Source: Engelhardtia mirabilis
GTDB taxonomy: Bacteria; Planctomycetota; UBA1135; GCA-002686595
Assembly (NCBI RefSeq): GCF_007748095.1
Contig: NZ_CP036287.1
Span: forward strand, 6,262,001-6,326,000
Direction of reading: 5' to 3'
DNA: 64,000 nucleotides
Made by a program: the position numbers and the translations under genes. The notes below the pieces were generated by a model, which did not search any database, had not been told where the DNA came from, and saw nothing but the letters and a program-made list of their open reading frames with translations. Of this stretch, positions 17,006 to 24,606 are shown in pieces; the first letter of the stretch is position 1; every line of letters begins with the position of its first letter.

Positions 17006-19753
17006 ATGATTCGCGTGCTACTCGTCGCCGGCCTCTCGGCGATCTTGATCCAACCCGTCCTCGCCCAGTGCGAGCTCGAGCCCCTCAGCCCCCAACTCCC
17101 GGCCACCTACGCAGAGTTCGGCGCTTCGATCGCGATGGCCGGCGACACGGCGGTGGTCGGGCAGCCGGGGCACTTTGCAGACCAGGGGCGCGTCAGCATC
17201 TTCCACCGCCAGGGGCCCGCTTGGGTGCTGGAGGCCGAGTTCAGCGGCTTCGACTCGGTGGTCGGTGATCGCTTCGGCGCGGCCGTCGACATGGTGGAGT
17301 TCGATGACTGGGTGGCCGGCTCGGCGGACAGGCGGCGCATCGCGGTGACGGCGCCGGGCGTGGACCTGCCGGGCAACGCCGCGGGCGCCGTGTACGTGTA
17401 CGAGTCGCGCACGAGCGTGAACGACGGCGCGTGGGAGTTGATCGGCGTTGCCCAGGATCCCGGCTCGACCACGACGGTCGGCGGGTTCGGCGCGGCGGTG
17501 GCTATCTCGAAGGAGCTGCTGGTGGTCGGCAGTCCGCTCGACGACGCCGCCGGCGGGCCCGCCGGCGCGGCCCACGTGTTCGAGGTCGACAGCGAGCTCG
17601 TCCAGGTCAACCACACCATGGTCCTGTTCGACCCGAGCCACCATCCCTACCAGCGCTTCGGCGCGGCGTTGGACGTGCGTAGCTACTCGATCCTGGTCGG
17701 TGCGCCCGACGACCACGCCCTCTCGTCGGGAGCAGGTAGTGCGCACCTGTGGAGCGCGCAATACGGCGCCACGGTCAGCTACAAGGGAGAGTTGCAGGCG
17801 GACCCGACCGTCGACCAGGCCTTCGGCAGCTCCGTCTCGATCTCCTCTCCGCCCTCGAGCAGCTTGACGCTGGTCGCCGTGGGCGCGCCGCACCGCTCAC
17901 CTGGCCAGGCCGGTCGCGTCTACATCGGAAAGTTCGGGTACGACTACTTGACCGGTTCGCCCTACTGGGGCTCGGAGATTGCCGAGATCGACGCCCCCGA
18001 CCCGCAGGCGGGCGACCGCTGGGGCTGCCAGGTGCTGGCCGACGGCGACCGGCTCTTCGTCGGCGCCGGCGGCGCCGAGCTCGTGGCCGAGTTCCACGCC
18101 AACGACGTCCTCGAGTACGAGCTCGAACGCCAGTGGTCCTCGGTGACCGCGCCGGGAACCTCGGGCTTCGGTGAGCTGCTCGCCGCCAGCGATGACGACC
18201 TGCTCGTCGCCCTGCCGGGCGCCCACGGCGAGGTCGCCTACGGCGGTACCGTGCGCGACTTCCCGCTGGTCGGCTGGCTGTGCCCCGAGATCTGCGACGG
18301 GCCGCGTCTGCCGCTGTCCGGCGACGTCGCGGACGGCACCGGCTCCGCCGTGGCCCTCTCCGGCAAGACGCTGGTCGCCGGCGCTCCGCTGGCTCCGGGT
18401 GGCGGGTCGGCGACGATCTTCCGCCTCGACGGCGAGTGTTGGAGCGGCGCGCCGCTGCCGAGCCCCGAGTACCTGGATGCCGGCGATCGCTTCGGGGCCT
18501 CGGTCTGGGCCGACCGACACGACCGCTTCGCCGTCGTCGGCGCTCCCGGTGACGACAACTACGGCGCCACGGGCTCCGCACCCGGACCCGGCAGCGCCCA
18601 CCTCTACGCACGCTCGAACGGCGAATGGCACTACGAGGCGAACCTGTGGAGCTTCGCCGTCCCCCAGGGCGGCGAGTACGGCCGCAGCGTCGTGGTCGGC
18701 GAACAATCCATCTTCGACGACTACGCCGCGGTGTCCTACATCGACTGGGACGGTGCCGGCGCCGTGCGCACCTTCCGCAGGGCCGGCCCGGGGAGTTGGG
18801 TGCAGAGCCTAGGACTGCGCGCGCCGAACGCCGCGCCCGGTGACGACTTCGGCGCCTGCATGGCCGCACGCGCCTGGGCCCTCTTCGTCGGCGCCCCCGG
18901 CGCTCGGGAGGTGCACTGCTACTCGACCAACCACGGCAACGCCGAGCACCTGCTGACGATCGGCGCCCCCGTCGACGCCGCGGGCTTCGGCGAGCGCATC
19001 GCAACGAATTCCAAATGGCTGCTGGTCGCGGCGCCCGAGGCCGGCCGGGTCTTCGCCTGGTGGCGCAACGACGAGCTGGACGGGTGGAACTACATCGGGG
19101 AGATTCCGCCTCCCACCGACGGCTACGACCTGGGCTTCGGCGCCGACGTCGCCGTCGCGTCCGAAGGCCTCTGCGTCTCGGCGCCCGGCTCGGGCGCAGT
19201 CCACGTCTACGAACGCAAGGGCGGCCAGTTCGTCCACCTGCGCCGCTACGACGCCCCCGGCGCGGGCCCCGGGGCCCAGTTCGGCGCTCGCATCCACGCC
19301 TTCAACGACCGACTTGCGGTGGGCGCCCCGGGCCAGGCTGAGGTCTACGCCTATGGCACCAAGCTGCCGCCCGGCTCCTTCGAGGGCGACGTCCACGCGA
19401 TCTCGCTCAAGACCGGCGGGGTCCAGCCCCTGCGCCTGGACGCCGGCGTCGAGCGCGCGGGCGACATCTACTGGGTGCTCGGCTCGGTCACCGGCGTCGG
19501 CTCCACGCCCTTCCTCGGGGTGGACCTGCCGCTGGTTCCGGACGCCTACTTCAACCTGCTCCTGACCGCGCCGGGCGCCTCGCCGTTGCAACCGTCGCTC
19601 GGCCTGCTCGACGACGAGGGCCGCGCGACGGTCCAGGTCAGCGTGCCCCCGGGCCTGGGCCCGGAGCTCGACGGCCTGTGGGTCTGGCACGCCTTCTTCA
19701 CCCTCGTCTCGCCCTTCGCCAGTGAGGCCGAGCACGTGAAGCTCTACTTCTGA
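17006..19753 (+). CDS. Secreted FG-GAP repeat beta-propeller protein
   Basis: 915 residues from ATG 17006, chosen because AGGAGG lies 9 nt upstream and a signal peptide follows (MIRVLLVAGLSAILIQPVLA, cut near AQC). More than ten FG-GAP-like repeats follow, each with FGASIAMAGDTAVVGQPG, FGAAVAISKELLVVGSP or FGARIHAFNDRLAVGAPG. The last 130 residues form a separate beta-rich domain (GGVQPLRLDAG, YWVLGSVTGVGSTP, FNLLLTAPGASPL, LGLLDDEGRATVQVSVPPGLG, WVWHAFFTLVSP). This is a variant of the C-terminal module shared by other secreted proteins here. Exported, probably a surface adhesin-like protein; partner unknown. A strong hairpin follows 20 bp after the stop. Confidence 0.85.
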   Translation: MIRVLLVAGLSAILIQPVLAQCELEPLSPQLPATYAEFGASIAMAGDTAVVGQPGHFADQGRVSIFHRQGPAWVLEAEFSGFDSVVGDRFGAAVDMVEFDDWVAGSADRRRIAVTAPGVDLPGNAAGAVYVYESRTSVNDGAWELIGVAQDPGSTTTVGGFGAAVAISKELLVVGSPLDDAAGGPAGAAHVFEVDSELVQVNHTMVLFDPSHHPYQRFGAALDVRSYSILVGAPDDHALSSGAGSAHLWSAQYGATVSYKGELQADPTVDQAFGSSVSISSPPSSSLTLVAVGAPHRSPGQAGRVYIGKFGYDYLTGSPYWGSEIAEIDAPDPQAGDRWGCQVLADGDRLFVGAGGAELVAEFHANDVLEYELERQWSSVTAPGTSGFGELLAASDDDLLVALPGAHGEVAYGGTVRDFPLVGWLCPEICDGPRLPLSGDVADGTGSAVALSGKTLVAGAPLAPGGGSATIFRLDGECWSGAPLPSPEYLDAGDRFGASVWADRHDRFAVVGAPGDDNYGATGSAPGPGSAHLYARSNGEWHYEANLWSFAVPQGGEYGRSVVVGEQSIFDDYAAVSYIDWDGAGAVRTFRRAGPGSWVQSLGLRAPNAAPGDDFGACMAARAWALFVGAPGAREVHCYSTNHGNAEHLLTIGAPVDAAGFGERIATNSKWLLVAAPEAGRVFAWWRNDELDGWNYIGEIPPPTDGYDLGFGADVAVASEGLCVSAPGSGAVHVYERKGGQFVHLRRYDAPGAGPGAQFGARIHAFNDRLAVGAPGQAEVYAYGTKLPPGSFEGDVHAISLKTGGVQPLRLDAGVERAGDIYWVLGSVTGVGSTPFLGVDLPLVPDAYFNLLLTAPGASPLQPSLGLLDDEGRATVQVSVPPGLGPELDGLWVWHAFFTLVSPFASEAEHVKLYF

Positions 19754-19773
19754 GCCCTGATGCGCGCGAAAGA

Positions 19774-19807
19774 CGGCACCGCCGGCCCAACCGGGCTGGC
19801 GGTGCCG
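19774..19807 (+). terminator. GC-rich hairpin terminator after the FG-GAP gene
   Basis: CGGCACCGCCGGCCC, loop AACC, GGGCTGGCGGTGCCG: a 15-bp stem with one mismatch, starting 20 bp after the stop codon. No T-tract follows. Confidence 0.65.
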
Positions 19808-19933
19808 CCTTCGTTCGGGGCCTGCTTCGACGGGCAATTGCGGGGGGTGGCTCACGAGGCCACCACAGGTCCGTATCCTGCGCCGCCGACGCCCCACGAC
19901 CGAAAGCACCGACGCCACCCCCGGATCGCCAGC

Positions 19934-20896
19934 ATGATCGTCTCGGTCGCCCTCGTCCTCGTCGGTCTGGCTCTGTTGGTCCTGGGTGGCGAGGTCTTGA
20001 TCCGCGCCGCCAGTCGCATCGCGGACCTTGCGGGGGTCAGCCCGGCGGTGGTCGGCCTGACCGTCGTCGCGGCGGGGACGTCGATGCCGGAGTTGGTGGT
20101 GTCGCTGCGCGGGAGTTTGGGCGGGAGCGACGCCATCGCCGTGGGCAACGTGATCGGCTCGAACTCGTTCAACATCGGGGTGATCCTGGGTGTGTGCGCG
20201 TTGGTCGCGCCGCTGAAGATCACCGGTCGCACGGTTCGGCTCGAGTGGCCACTGATGCTGCTGGCGGCGTTCCAGCTCTACTTGTTGTCGCGGGACGGGC
20301 GAATCGATCGGCTGGAGGGGACCTTCTTCCTGGTGGCCTTCGTCGCCTTCGTGGCCTTCTCGCTGAAGATCGCGCACTCGGACATGGACCCGGGCGAGCG
20401 GTCGCAGTTCGCCGCGGCGGGAGTGCCAGGGCCCCGGCGGCGGCCGCGTGCCCTGGGCTACTCCGGGCTGAACGCCGCGCTCGGCTGCGGCCTCTTGGCG
20501 GGCGGCGCCGAACTCTTGGTCGTGGGCGCTACGGACCTGGCGCGATCGGTGGGCGCCACCGAGGAGGTCATCAGCCTGACCATCGTCGCCGCGGGCACCA
20601 GCCTGCCAGAGCTCTTCGCCTCGATCGCGGCGACGCGACAGGGCCGCGCCGACGTCGCGATCAGCAACGTGATCGGGTCCAACATCTTCAACGTCCTGGC
20701 GATCGTCGGCGTGGCCGCGACCGTTCGTCCGCTGAGCGTCTCTGCCGAGCTGATCGCTCGGGACTGTCCTTGGATGCTCGGGTTGTCGGTGCTGCTCTTG
20801 CCGCTGATGCGTAGCGGCTATCGGATCAGTCGGGGAGAGGGGTTGTTGCTGCTCGGAGCCTACGGCCTCTACCTGGAGATCCTGTTGAAGAGCTGA
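19934..20896 (+). CDS. CaCA-family calcium/sodium antiporter (YrbG-like)
   Basis: 320 residues from ATG 19934, which begins directly with the first membrane helix; a longer frame from 19760 adds a non-membrane, low-quality N-terminus. Two inverted halves of about five helices each carry the alpha-repeat signatures of the family. Alpha-1 is GLTVVAAGTSMPELVVSL followed by VGNVIGSNSFNIGVILG, and alpha-2 is SLTIVAAGTSLPELFASI followed by ISNVIGSNIFNVLAIVG. The Glu in each PEL and the Asn in GSN line the cation path. It exchanges Ca2+ for Na+ (or K+) across the cytoplasmic membrane. Length matches YrbG (about 325). Transcribed alone between two hairpins. Confidence 0.93.
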   Translation: MIVSVALVLVGLALLVLGGEVLIRAASRIADLAGVSPAVVGLTVVAAGTSMPELVVSLRGSLGGSDAIAVGNVIGSNSFNIGVILGVCALVAPLKITGRTVRLEWPLMLLAAFQLYLLSRDGRIDRLEGTFFLVAFVAFVAFSLKIAHSDMDPGERSQFAAAGVPGPRRRPRALGYSGLNAALGCGLLAGGAELLVVGATDLARSVGATEEVISLTIVAAGTSLPELFASIAATRQGRADVAISNVIGSNIFNVLAIVGVAATVRPLSVSAELIARDCPWMLGLSVLLLPLMRSGYRISRGEGLLLLGAYGLYLEILLKS

Positions 20897-20900
20897 GGCG

Positions 20901-20919
20901 AGCCCGTCTCGACCGGGCT
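20901..20919 (+). terminator. Short hairpin after the antiporter gene
   Basis: AGCCCG, loop TCTCGAC, CGGGCT, placed 5 bp after the stop codon. The stem is only 6 bp and no T-tract follows, so it is weak. Confidence 0.35.
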
Positions 20920-21129
20920 GACGCGCATTGCGCGAGGGGCGGTCCCGAGTTCCGTCACGACTAGGAAGTTGCGGACTGCGCTACGAGTTCCTCGATCGCG
21001 GGACCGCTCGCGCCGACGATTGTCCTTGTTGGGCACAAAGAATTCGAATCGGGCTGAAACCCCCTTCCGTGCCTGTCGGTAATGGTGGGCCAGACAATCC
21101 ACCGTGTCCGACGGGAGGCCGAAATCATC

Positions 21130-22215
21130 ATGCGGAAGTTCACCGTTTTCATTGTCGTCGTTGTCGCCGTGGTCGTGGCCCTCCTGCTCTCGACGGTCGG
21201 GGATGGGCGGTCGGCCGCCCACCCCCCTGCATCGAGTCGGCACGCCGAAGCTGGTTCGGTCGAGCTCGCTCCGATTCAGCAACCCGCGGCGCGAGGATCG
21301 GAACAGGAGGTGCGTGAGGAACAGGCTCCGCCCATCGCCCCGGCCGCAGATCAGGCTCCCGACGAGGAGCCTGGCGGCCCCTACTGGATCCGAGGCAACG
21401 TCTTCGATCGCAGCACCGACACGCCGGTGGCGAACCTGGTCGTCTGGACCGAGCGAGCCCTCACCCTGGAAAACGGGGTGCCCTATTCGGTGACCGACGA
21501 GTTCGGCGCCTTCGCGATCGAAGTTCCGCCGGGCACCCATGTCCTTGTCTTCCCACAACCCTTGGAGGGCGTCTTCTCTCCAGCCCCGGAGGAGGTCGTC
21601 GTGATCGGTGCCGACGTGTTCGTCACTTGCTACACGTACTCCGGTCCGCTGGCGACCCTCGCCGGCCACCTGCTGAGCGACGAGGGAGCCCCCCTGCCAG
21701 GAGTTCGCCTCGAGTTCTCGCCGTTCGAAGAGATGGTCGAGTTCCAGGGCAGGTCCTTTCCCCGCGCCGCGGCGACCCTACTCGGGACGGCGCAGACCCA
21801 GGACGACGGCTCGTTCCGCATCGAACTCCCGCCCGGCGAGCTCGTCGTTCACTCGAACGACTTCAAGGCCAACCCCTCCACCTCGCTGGGCGACGTCTTC
21901 AAGTCGGTCGTGATCGAAGCTCGACCGGGCACCAATCCGCCTCTCGAGTTGACCGGCGTCGCTGCGTCGGCGTGGGAGGGAGAGATCATCATCAACGGGA
22001 GCGTGAACCTGAGTCAGTCCTACATCCTCGCCTCGACTCCCGCGAGGGGCGAGTTGAGGGTGCATTTGGACGAGACCAGGACGGGGGCCCGGTGGGTGGC
22101 CGGCCCGCCATTCCAACTCGGCTCCCTCGCCCGAATTCATCTCGTGCTCGACGACGGCCGTGAGATCGTCCGAGAGCTTCTTCTGGTCGAGGGCCGACAG
22201 GAGATCGACTTATGA
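21130..22215 (+). CDS. Membrane-anchored protein with carboxypeptidase-regulatory-like (CNA-B type) domains
   Basis: 361 residues from ATG 21130 (GGAGG about 12 nt upstream; the longer frame from 21082 puts 16 residues before the hydrophobic helix). A signal anchor, MRKFTVFIVVVVAVVVALLLS, is followed by a Pro/Ala/Glu-rich linker to about residue 80. Two Ig-like beta domains of the carboxypeptidase regulatory kind follow: WIRGNVFDRSTDTPVANLVV...VTDEFGAFAIEVPPGTH and LAGHLLSDEGAPLPGVRLEF...TQDDGSFRIELPPGE. Its stop codon overlaps the start of the glycine-rich secreted protein (ATGA), so the two are translationally coupled. A cell-envelope scaffold or export helper for that protein is a guess; no enzymatic motif is present. 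Confidence 0.75.
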   Translation: MRKFTVFIVVVVAVVVALLLSTVGDGRSAAHPPASSRHAEAGSVELAPIQQPAARGSEQEVREEQAPPIAPAADQAPDEEPGGPYWIRGNVFDRSTDTPVANLVVWTERALTLENGVPYSVTDEFGAFAIEVPPGTHVLVFPQPLEGVFSPAPEEVVVIGADVFVTCYTYSGPLATLAGHLLSDEGAPLPGVRLEFSPFEEMVEFQGRSFPRAAATLLGTAQTQDDGSFRIELPPGELVVHSNDFKANPSTSLGDVFKSVVIEARPGTNPPLELTGVAASAWEGEIIINGSVNLSQSYILASTPARGELRVHLDETRTGARWVAGPPFQLGSLARIHLVLDDGREIVRELLLVEGRQEIDL

Positions 22216-23135
22216 ATTTGAAAGCACTTCTGGCAGGCACGGTGCTCGCCGTCCCCGTCTTCACATCCAGCGCGTTCGCCGGCCAATGGGCCGAGTACAG
22301 CGAGGGCTATCACTTCGGATGGCCCGGACACGACGGCTGGCCGGGCGACACCCCGGCCGGCCATCCGGGTGCCCCTCCCGGATGCCCGCCCAACGGTGGC
22401 CCGGGCGGCCCATCCCTACCCGGCTGGCCTGCTCCCGAAGGGGGCGACGCTGGTCCCGGCGGCGTCGCAGGCATGGGGGGCCCGGGATATCCCGGGACCT
22501 CGGGCCAACCCGATGGCGGCAACGGTGGTCCCGGTGGTGCGGGCCATGGCTACTCGCCGCCAAGCAACCAAGGTGGTCAGGGCGGCCCCGGCGGACCCGC
22601 ATTTGGCATCGGCAATGGTGGCAGCGGTGGCATGGGAGGGGACGGCGCACCCGGCGGCACGGGCGGAACGGGCGGCCACGCTGCTGGAGGGGAAGGCGGC
22701 ACGGGCGGACCAGGGGGTGACGGCAACGGCCAGTGGGCCGAGGGTGGAACCGGCGGCAAGGGCGGCAATGGCCTCGTGGGTGGCGATGGCGGCCCAGGCG
22801 GCACGGGAGGCGATTCCGGTCTAGGCGTCGGTTCGCTGGACGGCAACGGTGGAGATGGTGGTGACGGTGGCAACTCGCCTGCCAATCCGGGTGACGGCGG
22901 GCCGGGCGGCGAGCCCGGCAACGGAGCAAGCACGGGCTACGAGTCGTCCGGCGAACCTGGCGAGCCGGGCAATCCTGGTAAGGCCACTGGCGTCGCGACA
23001 CCGGGCGCGCCGGGGCCCTCGAGTGGTCCCTCTGCATGGGAGGTCGGGTGGTCCTCCGTCATAAGTTCCGTCGTCGATGAGGCCGTCGAAATCGGTGTCG
23101 GCTTGTTCACCGCAAAGTGGCTGAAGAAGAAGTGA
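22212..23135 (+). CDS. Secreted glycine-rich, collagen/PGRS-like protein
   Basis: 307 residues. Signal peptide MNLKALLAGTVLAVPVFTSS with cleavage at AFA-GQ. Residues 35-265 are about half glycine, built of irregular GGxGGxG and PGxxG blocks (GGPGGAG, GGMGGDGAPGGTGGTGG), not a strict Gly-x-y collagen register. The final 40 residues are different: PSAWEVGWSSVISSVVDEAVEIGVGLFTAKWLKKK, an amphipathic to hydrophobic helix with a positive end, which could anchor the protein in a membrane. Start overlaps the previous gene by 4 bp. An extracellular matrix or coat role is inferred. A bidirectional-looking hairpin lies downstream. Confidence 0.75.
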   Translation: MNLKALLAGTVLAVPVFTSSAFAGQWAEYSEGYHFGWPGHDGWPGDTPAGHPGAPPGCPPNGGPGGPSLPGWPAPEGGDAGPGGVAGMGGPGYPGTSGQPDGGNGGPGGAGHGYSPPSNQGGQGGPGGPAFGIGNGGSGGMGGDGAPGGTGGTGGHAAGGEGGTGGPGGDGNGQWAEGGTGGKGGNGLVGGDGGPGGTGGDSGLGVGSLDGNGGDGGDGGNSPANPGDGGPGGEPGNGASTGYESSGEPGEPGNPGKATGVATPGAPGPSSGPSAWEVGWSSVISSVVDEAVEIGVGLFTAKWLKKK

Positions 23136-23333
23136 CTGGGCTGGCGCGTCCTGTTGCGTGTCAAGGGGAGGCTCCGGTTCACTGCCCCTTGGCTCGGAGC
23201 CCCTTGGGAAGTGAGAGGCTCGACGTAGCTCCCACTGATCCCGGCTACCGTGTCATCGCGACCTGATCTCGGCGCATCCTTGGCACTTCGCAGTGTCGCC
23301 GTGTCCGTGTGGTTCGTCGAGTCGCGTAGTTGG

Positions 23334-23363
23334 GCGTCCCCCGATCGCTACATCGGGGGACGC
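23334..23363. terminator. Perfect hairpin between convergent genes
   Basis: GCGTCCCCCGAT, loop CGCTAC, ATCGGGGGACGC: a perfect 12-bp stem in the 243-bp gap between two convergent genes, 15 bp beyond the stop of the minus-strand gene. It can serve both directions. Confidence 0.65.
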
Positions 23364-23378
23364 TCGATCAGGCGTCCT

Positions 23379-23879
23379 TCAGCGGCCGCCGCCCGTCGGG
23401 GCCGAGGCCTCGGCGGTCCGTTCCTCGACCGGCGGGCTCTGCCACAGGATCTGGTGGATCTTCCACGTGTCGTCTTCCTTGACGAGGTGCAGGTAATCCT
23501 GACCCCAGTCGGCGATGAGCTTGCCGCAGGCGGTCTTGTCGGCGACGTCGTAGACCTTGATCTGGAAGGGCTCGAGCTCGCCGAGCTTGTTGCCGGCGTT
23601 CCAGGTGGTGGCCAAGCTCGTGGCCTGGTCGAAGGTCATCAGGCTGGGGCCCTGGTACTCGGCGGAGTCGTCCTCTCGCCAGTAGCCCATCTTCTGTACA
23701 TCGGGCGAGAGGGCGTCCTCCAGGCGCTCGGGACGGGCCTCGTAGAAGGCGAGGACGTAGTTCTCGATGGACTCGTGAACGGCCTTCTCGTCTGCCGTCA
23801 TGCGCTTCGCCTGCGGAGTGGCGAAGGCGATGGAAGCGGCGGCGAGGGCGATGGCGGAGATCGGGATGAGTTTGTTCAT
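23379..23879 (-). CDS. Secreted SnoaL/NTF2-like fold protein
   Basis: 166 residues from ATG 23879, preceded by GAGGAGGG, a very good Shine-Dalgarno. A longer frame to 24215 has no coding character upstream. Signal peptide MNKLIPISAIALAAASIAFA. The mature part reads DEKAVHESIENYVLAFYEARPERLEDALSPDV...VYDVADKTACGKLIADWGQDYLHLVKEDDTWKIHQILWQ. This is the order of elements of putative lumazine-binding/SnoaL-like proteins: a long helix, a cone-shaped sheet, and a last strand with WKI. Such proteins are often found outside the cytoplasm with unknown substrate. The last 18 residues are a flexible tail. Single-gene unit. Confidence 0.8.
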   Translation of the reverse strand: MNKLIPISAIALAAASIAFATPQAKRMTADEKAVHESIENYVLAFYEARPERLEDALSPDVQKMGYWREDDSAEYQGPSLMTFDQATSLATTWNAGNKLGELEPFQIKVYDVADKTACGKLIADWGQDYLHLVKEDDTWKIHQILWQSPPVEERTAEASAPTGGGR

Positions 23880-24054
23880 GGTTTGCCCTCCTCGGGCTGG
23901 TGCGGACGATACGGGGCTGCCAGCGAGGGATTGCGGCAATCCGGGTTCGCACACACGGCTTGCGCGGACGTGACCCATTCGAAACTGGGTTCTCGGAATC
24001 GGATGGAACCCGTCGCGCCGGTCCCGACGGTGGAGCCCGCGGGTTGCGTGCGAG

Positions 24055-24606
24055 TCAGCGCCGCTCGAGTCTGTGCGCGAGCCAGGCACGGGCGAAGGCC
24101 CAGGCTCGATCCGCGGACGTGGGCGGCAAACCGAGCACCCCCGCCGCATCACGCAGGGTGAGCCCCGAGAAGAATCGCAGACACACCAGCTCCGCGTGCA
24201 GCGGGTGCGGTCCACGCAATGCCTCCAGGGCCTCGTCCAGATCCAGCAGGGCGCCAGGATCTTCCTCGACCGAGAGGCTCGCGTCGTCGGCGGTCAGTCG
24301 CCGCCAACCTCCACCGCGCTTGACCGCCCCCTTCTCGCGCGCGCGATCCACCAGGATCCGTCGCATGGTGCGGGCCGCGACGCGGAAGAAGTGCGCGCGG
24401 CTGGCCCAGCCGACGCTCTTGTCCACCAGCCGCAGGTAGGCCTCGTTGACCAGGGCCGTGGGCTGCAGGGTGTTGCCGGGTCGCTCGCCGGCTAGTTGCA
24501 GGTCGGCCAGGCGGCGCAGCTCGTCGTAGAGCACGTTGAACAACTGCTTCGACGCGGCCTCGTCGCCGGCGTCGACCTGTTCGAGGATGCGGGTGACGTC
24601 GGTCAA
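24055..24606 (-). CDS. ECF-type RNA polymerase sigma factor (planctomycete TIGR02999-like family)
   Basis: 183 residues from a TTG at 24606 that overlaps the kinase stop codon (TTGA). Region 2 is visible as AASKQLFNVLYDELRRLADL...NTLQPTALVNEAYLRLVDKS...AHFFRVAARTMRRILVDRAR, and region 4 as HAELVCLRFFSGLTLRDAAGVLGLPPTSADRAWAFARAWL. DALVNEAYLRL-like and RRILVDRAR blocks are characteristic of the sigma factors common in planctomycetes and acidobacteria. It is co-transcribed after a Ser/Thr kinase-TPR gene, a frequent arrangement in which the kinase may control the sigma factor. No anti-sigma gene is adjacent. The regulon is unknown. Confidence 0.88.
   Translation of the reverse strand: MTDVTRILEQVDAGDEAASKQLFNVLYDELRRLADLQLAGERPGNTLQPTALVNEAYLRLVDKSVGWASRAHFFRVAARTMRRILVDRAREKGAVKRGGGWRRLTADDASLSVEEDPGALLDLDEALEALRGPHPLHAELVCLRFFSGLTLRDAAGVLGLPPTSADRAWAFARAWLAHRLERR

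Noticed and set aside
22577..22933. Proline-rich minus-strand frame over the glycine-rich gene
   Set aside because: GGC/GCC codons of a Gly-rich gene read backwards as Pro/Ala; no start signal or domain.
22300..23000. CRISPR-like or tandem DNA repeat in the glycine-rich region
   Set aside because: The repetition is of codons (GGC/GGT) with no fixed unit length or spacers.
22212..23135. True collagen-like triple helix
   Set aside because: Glycines do not follow a strict Gly-x-y register; blocks of GG break it, so PGRS-like is a better description.
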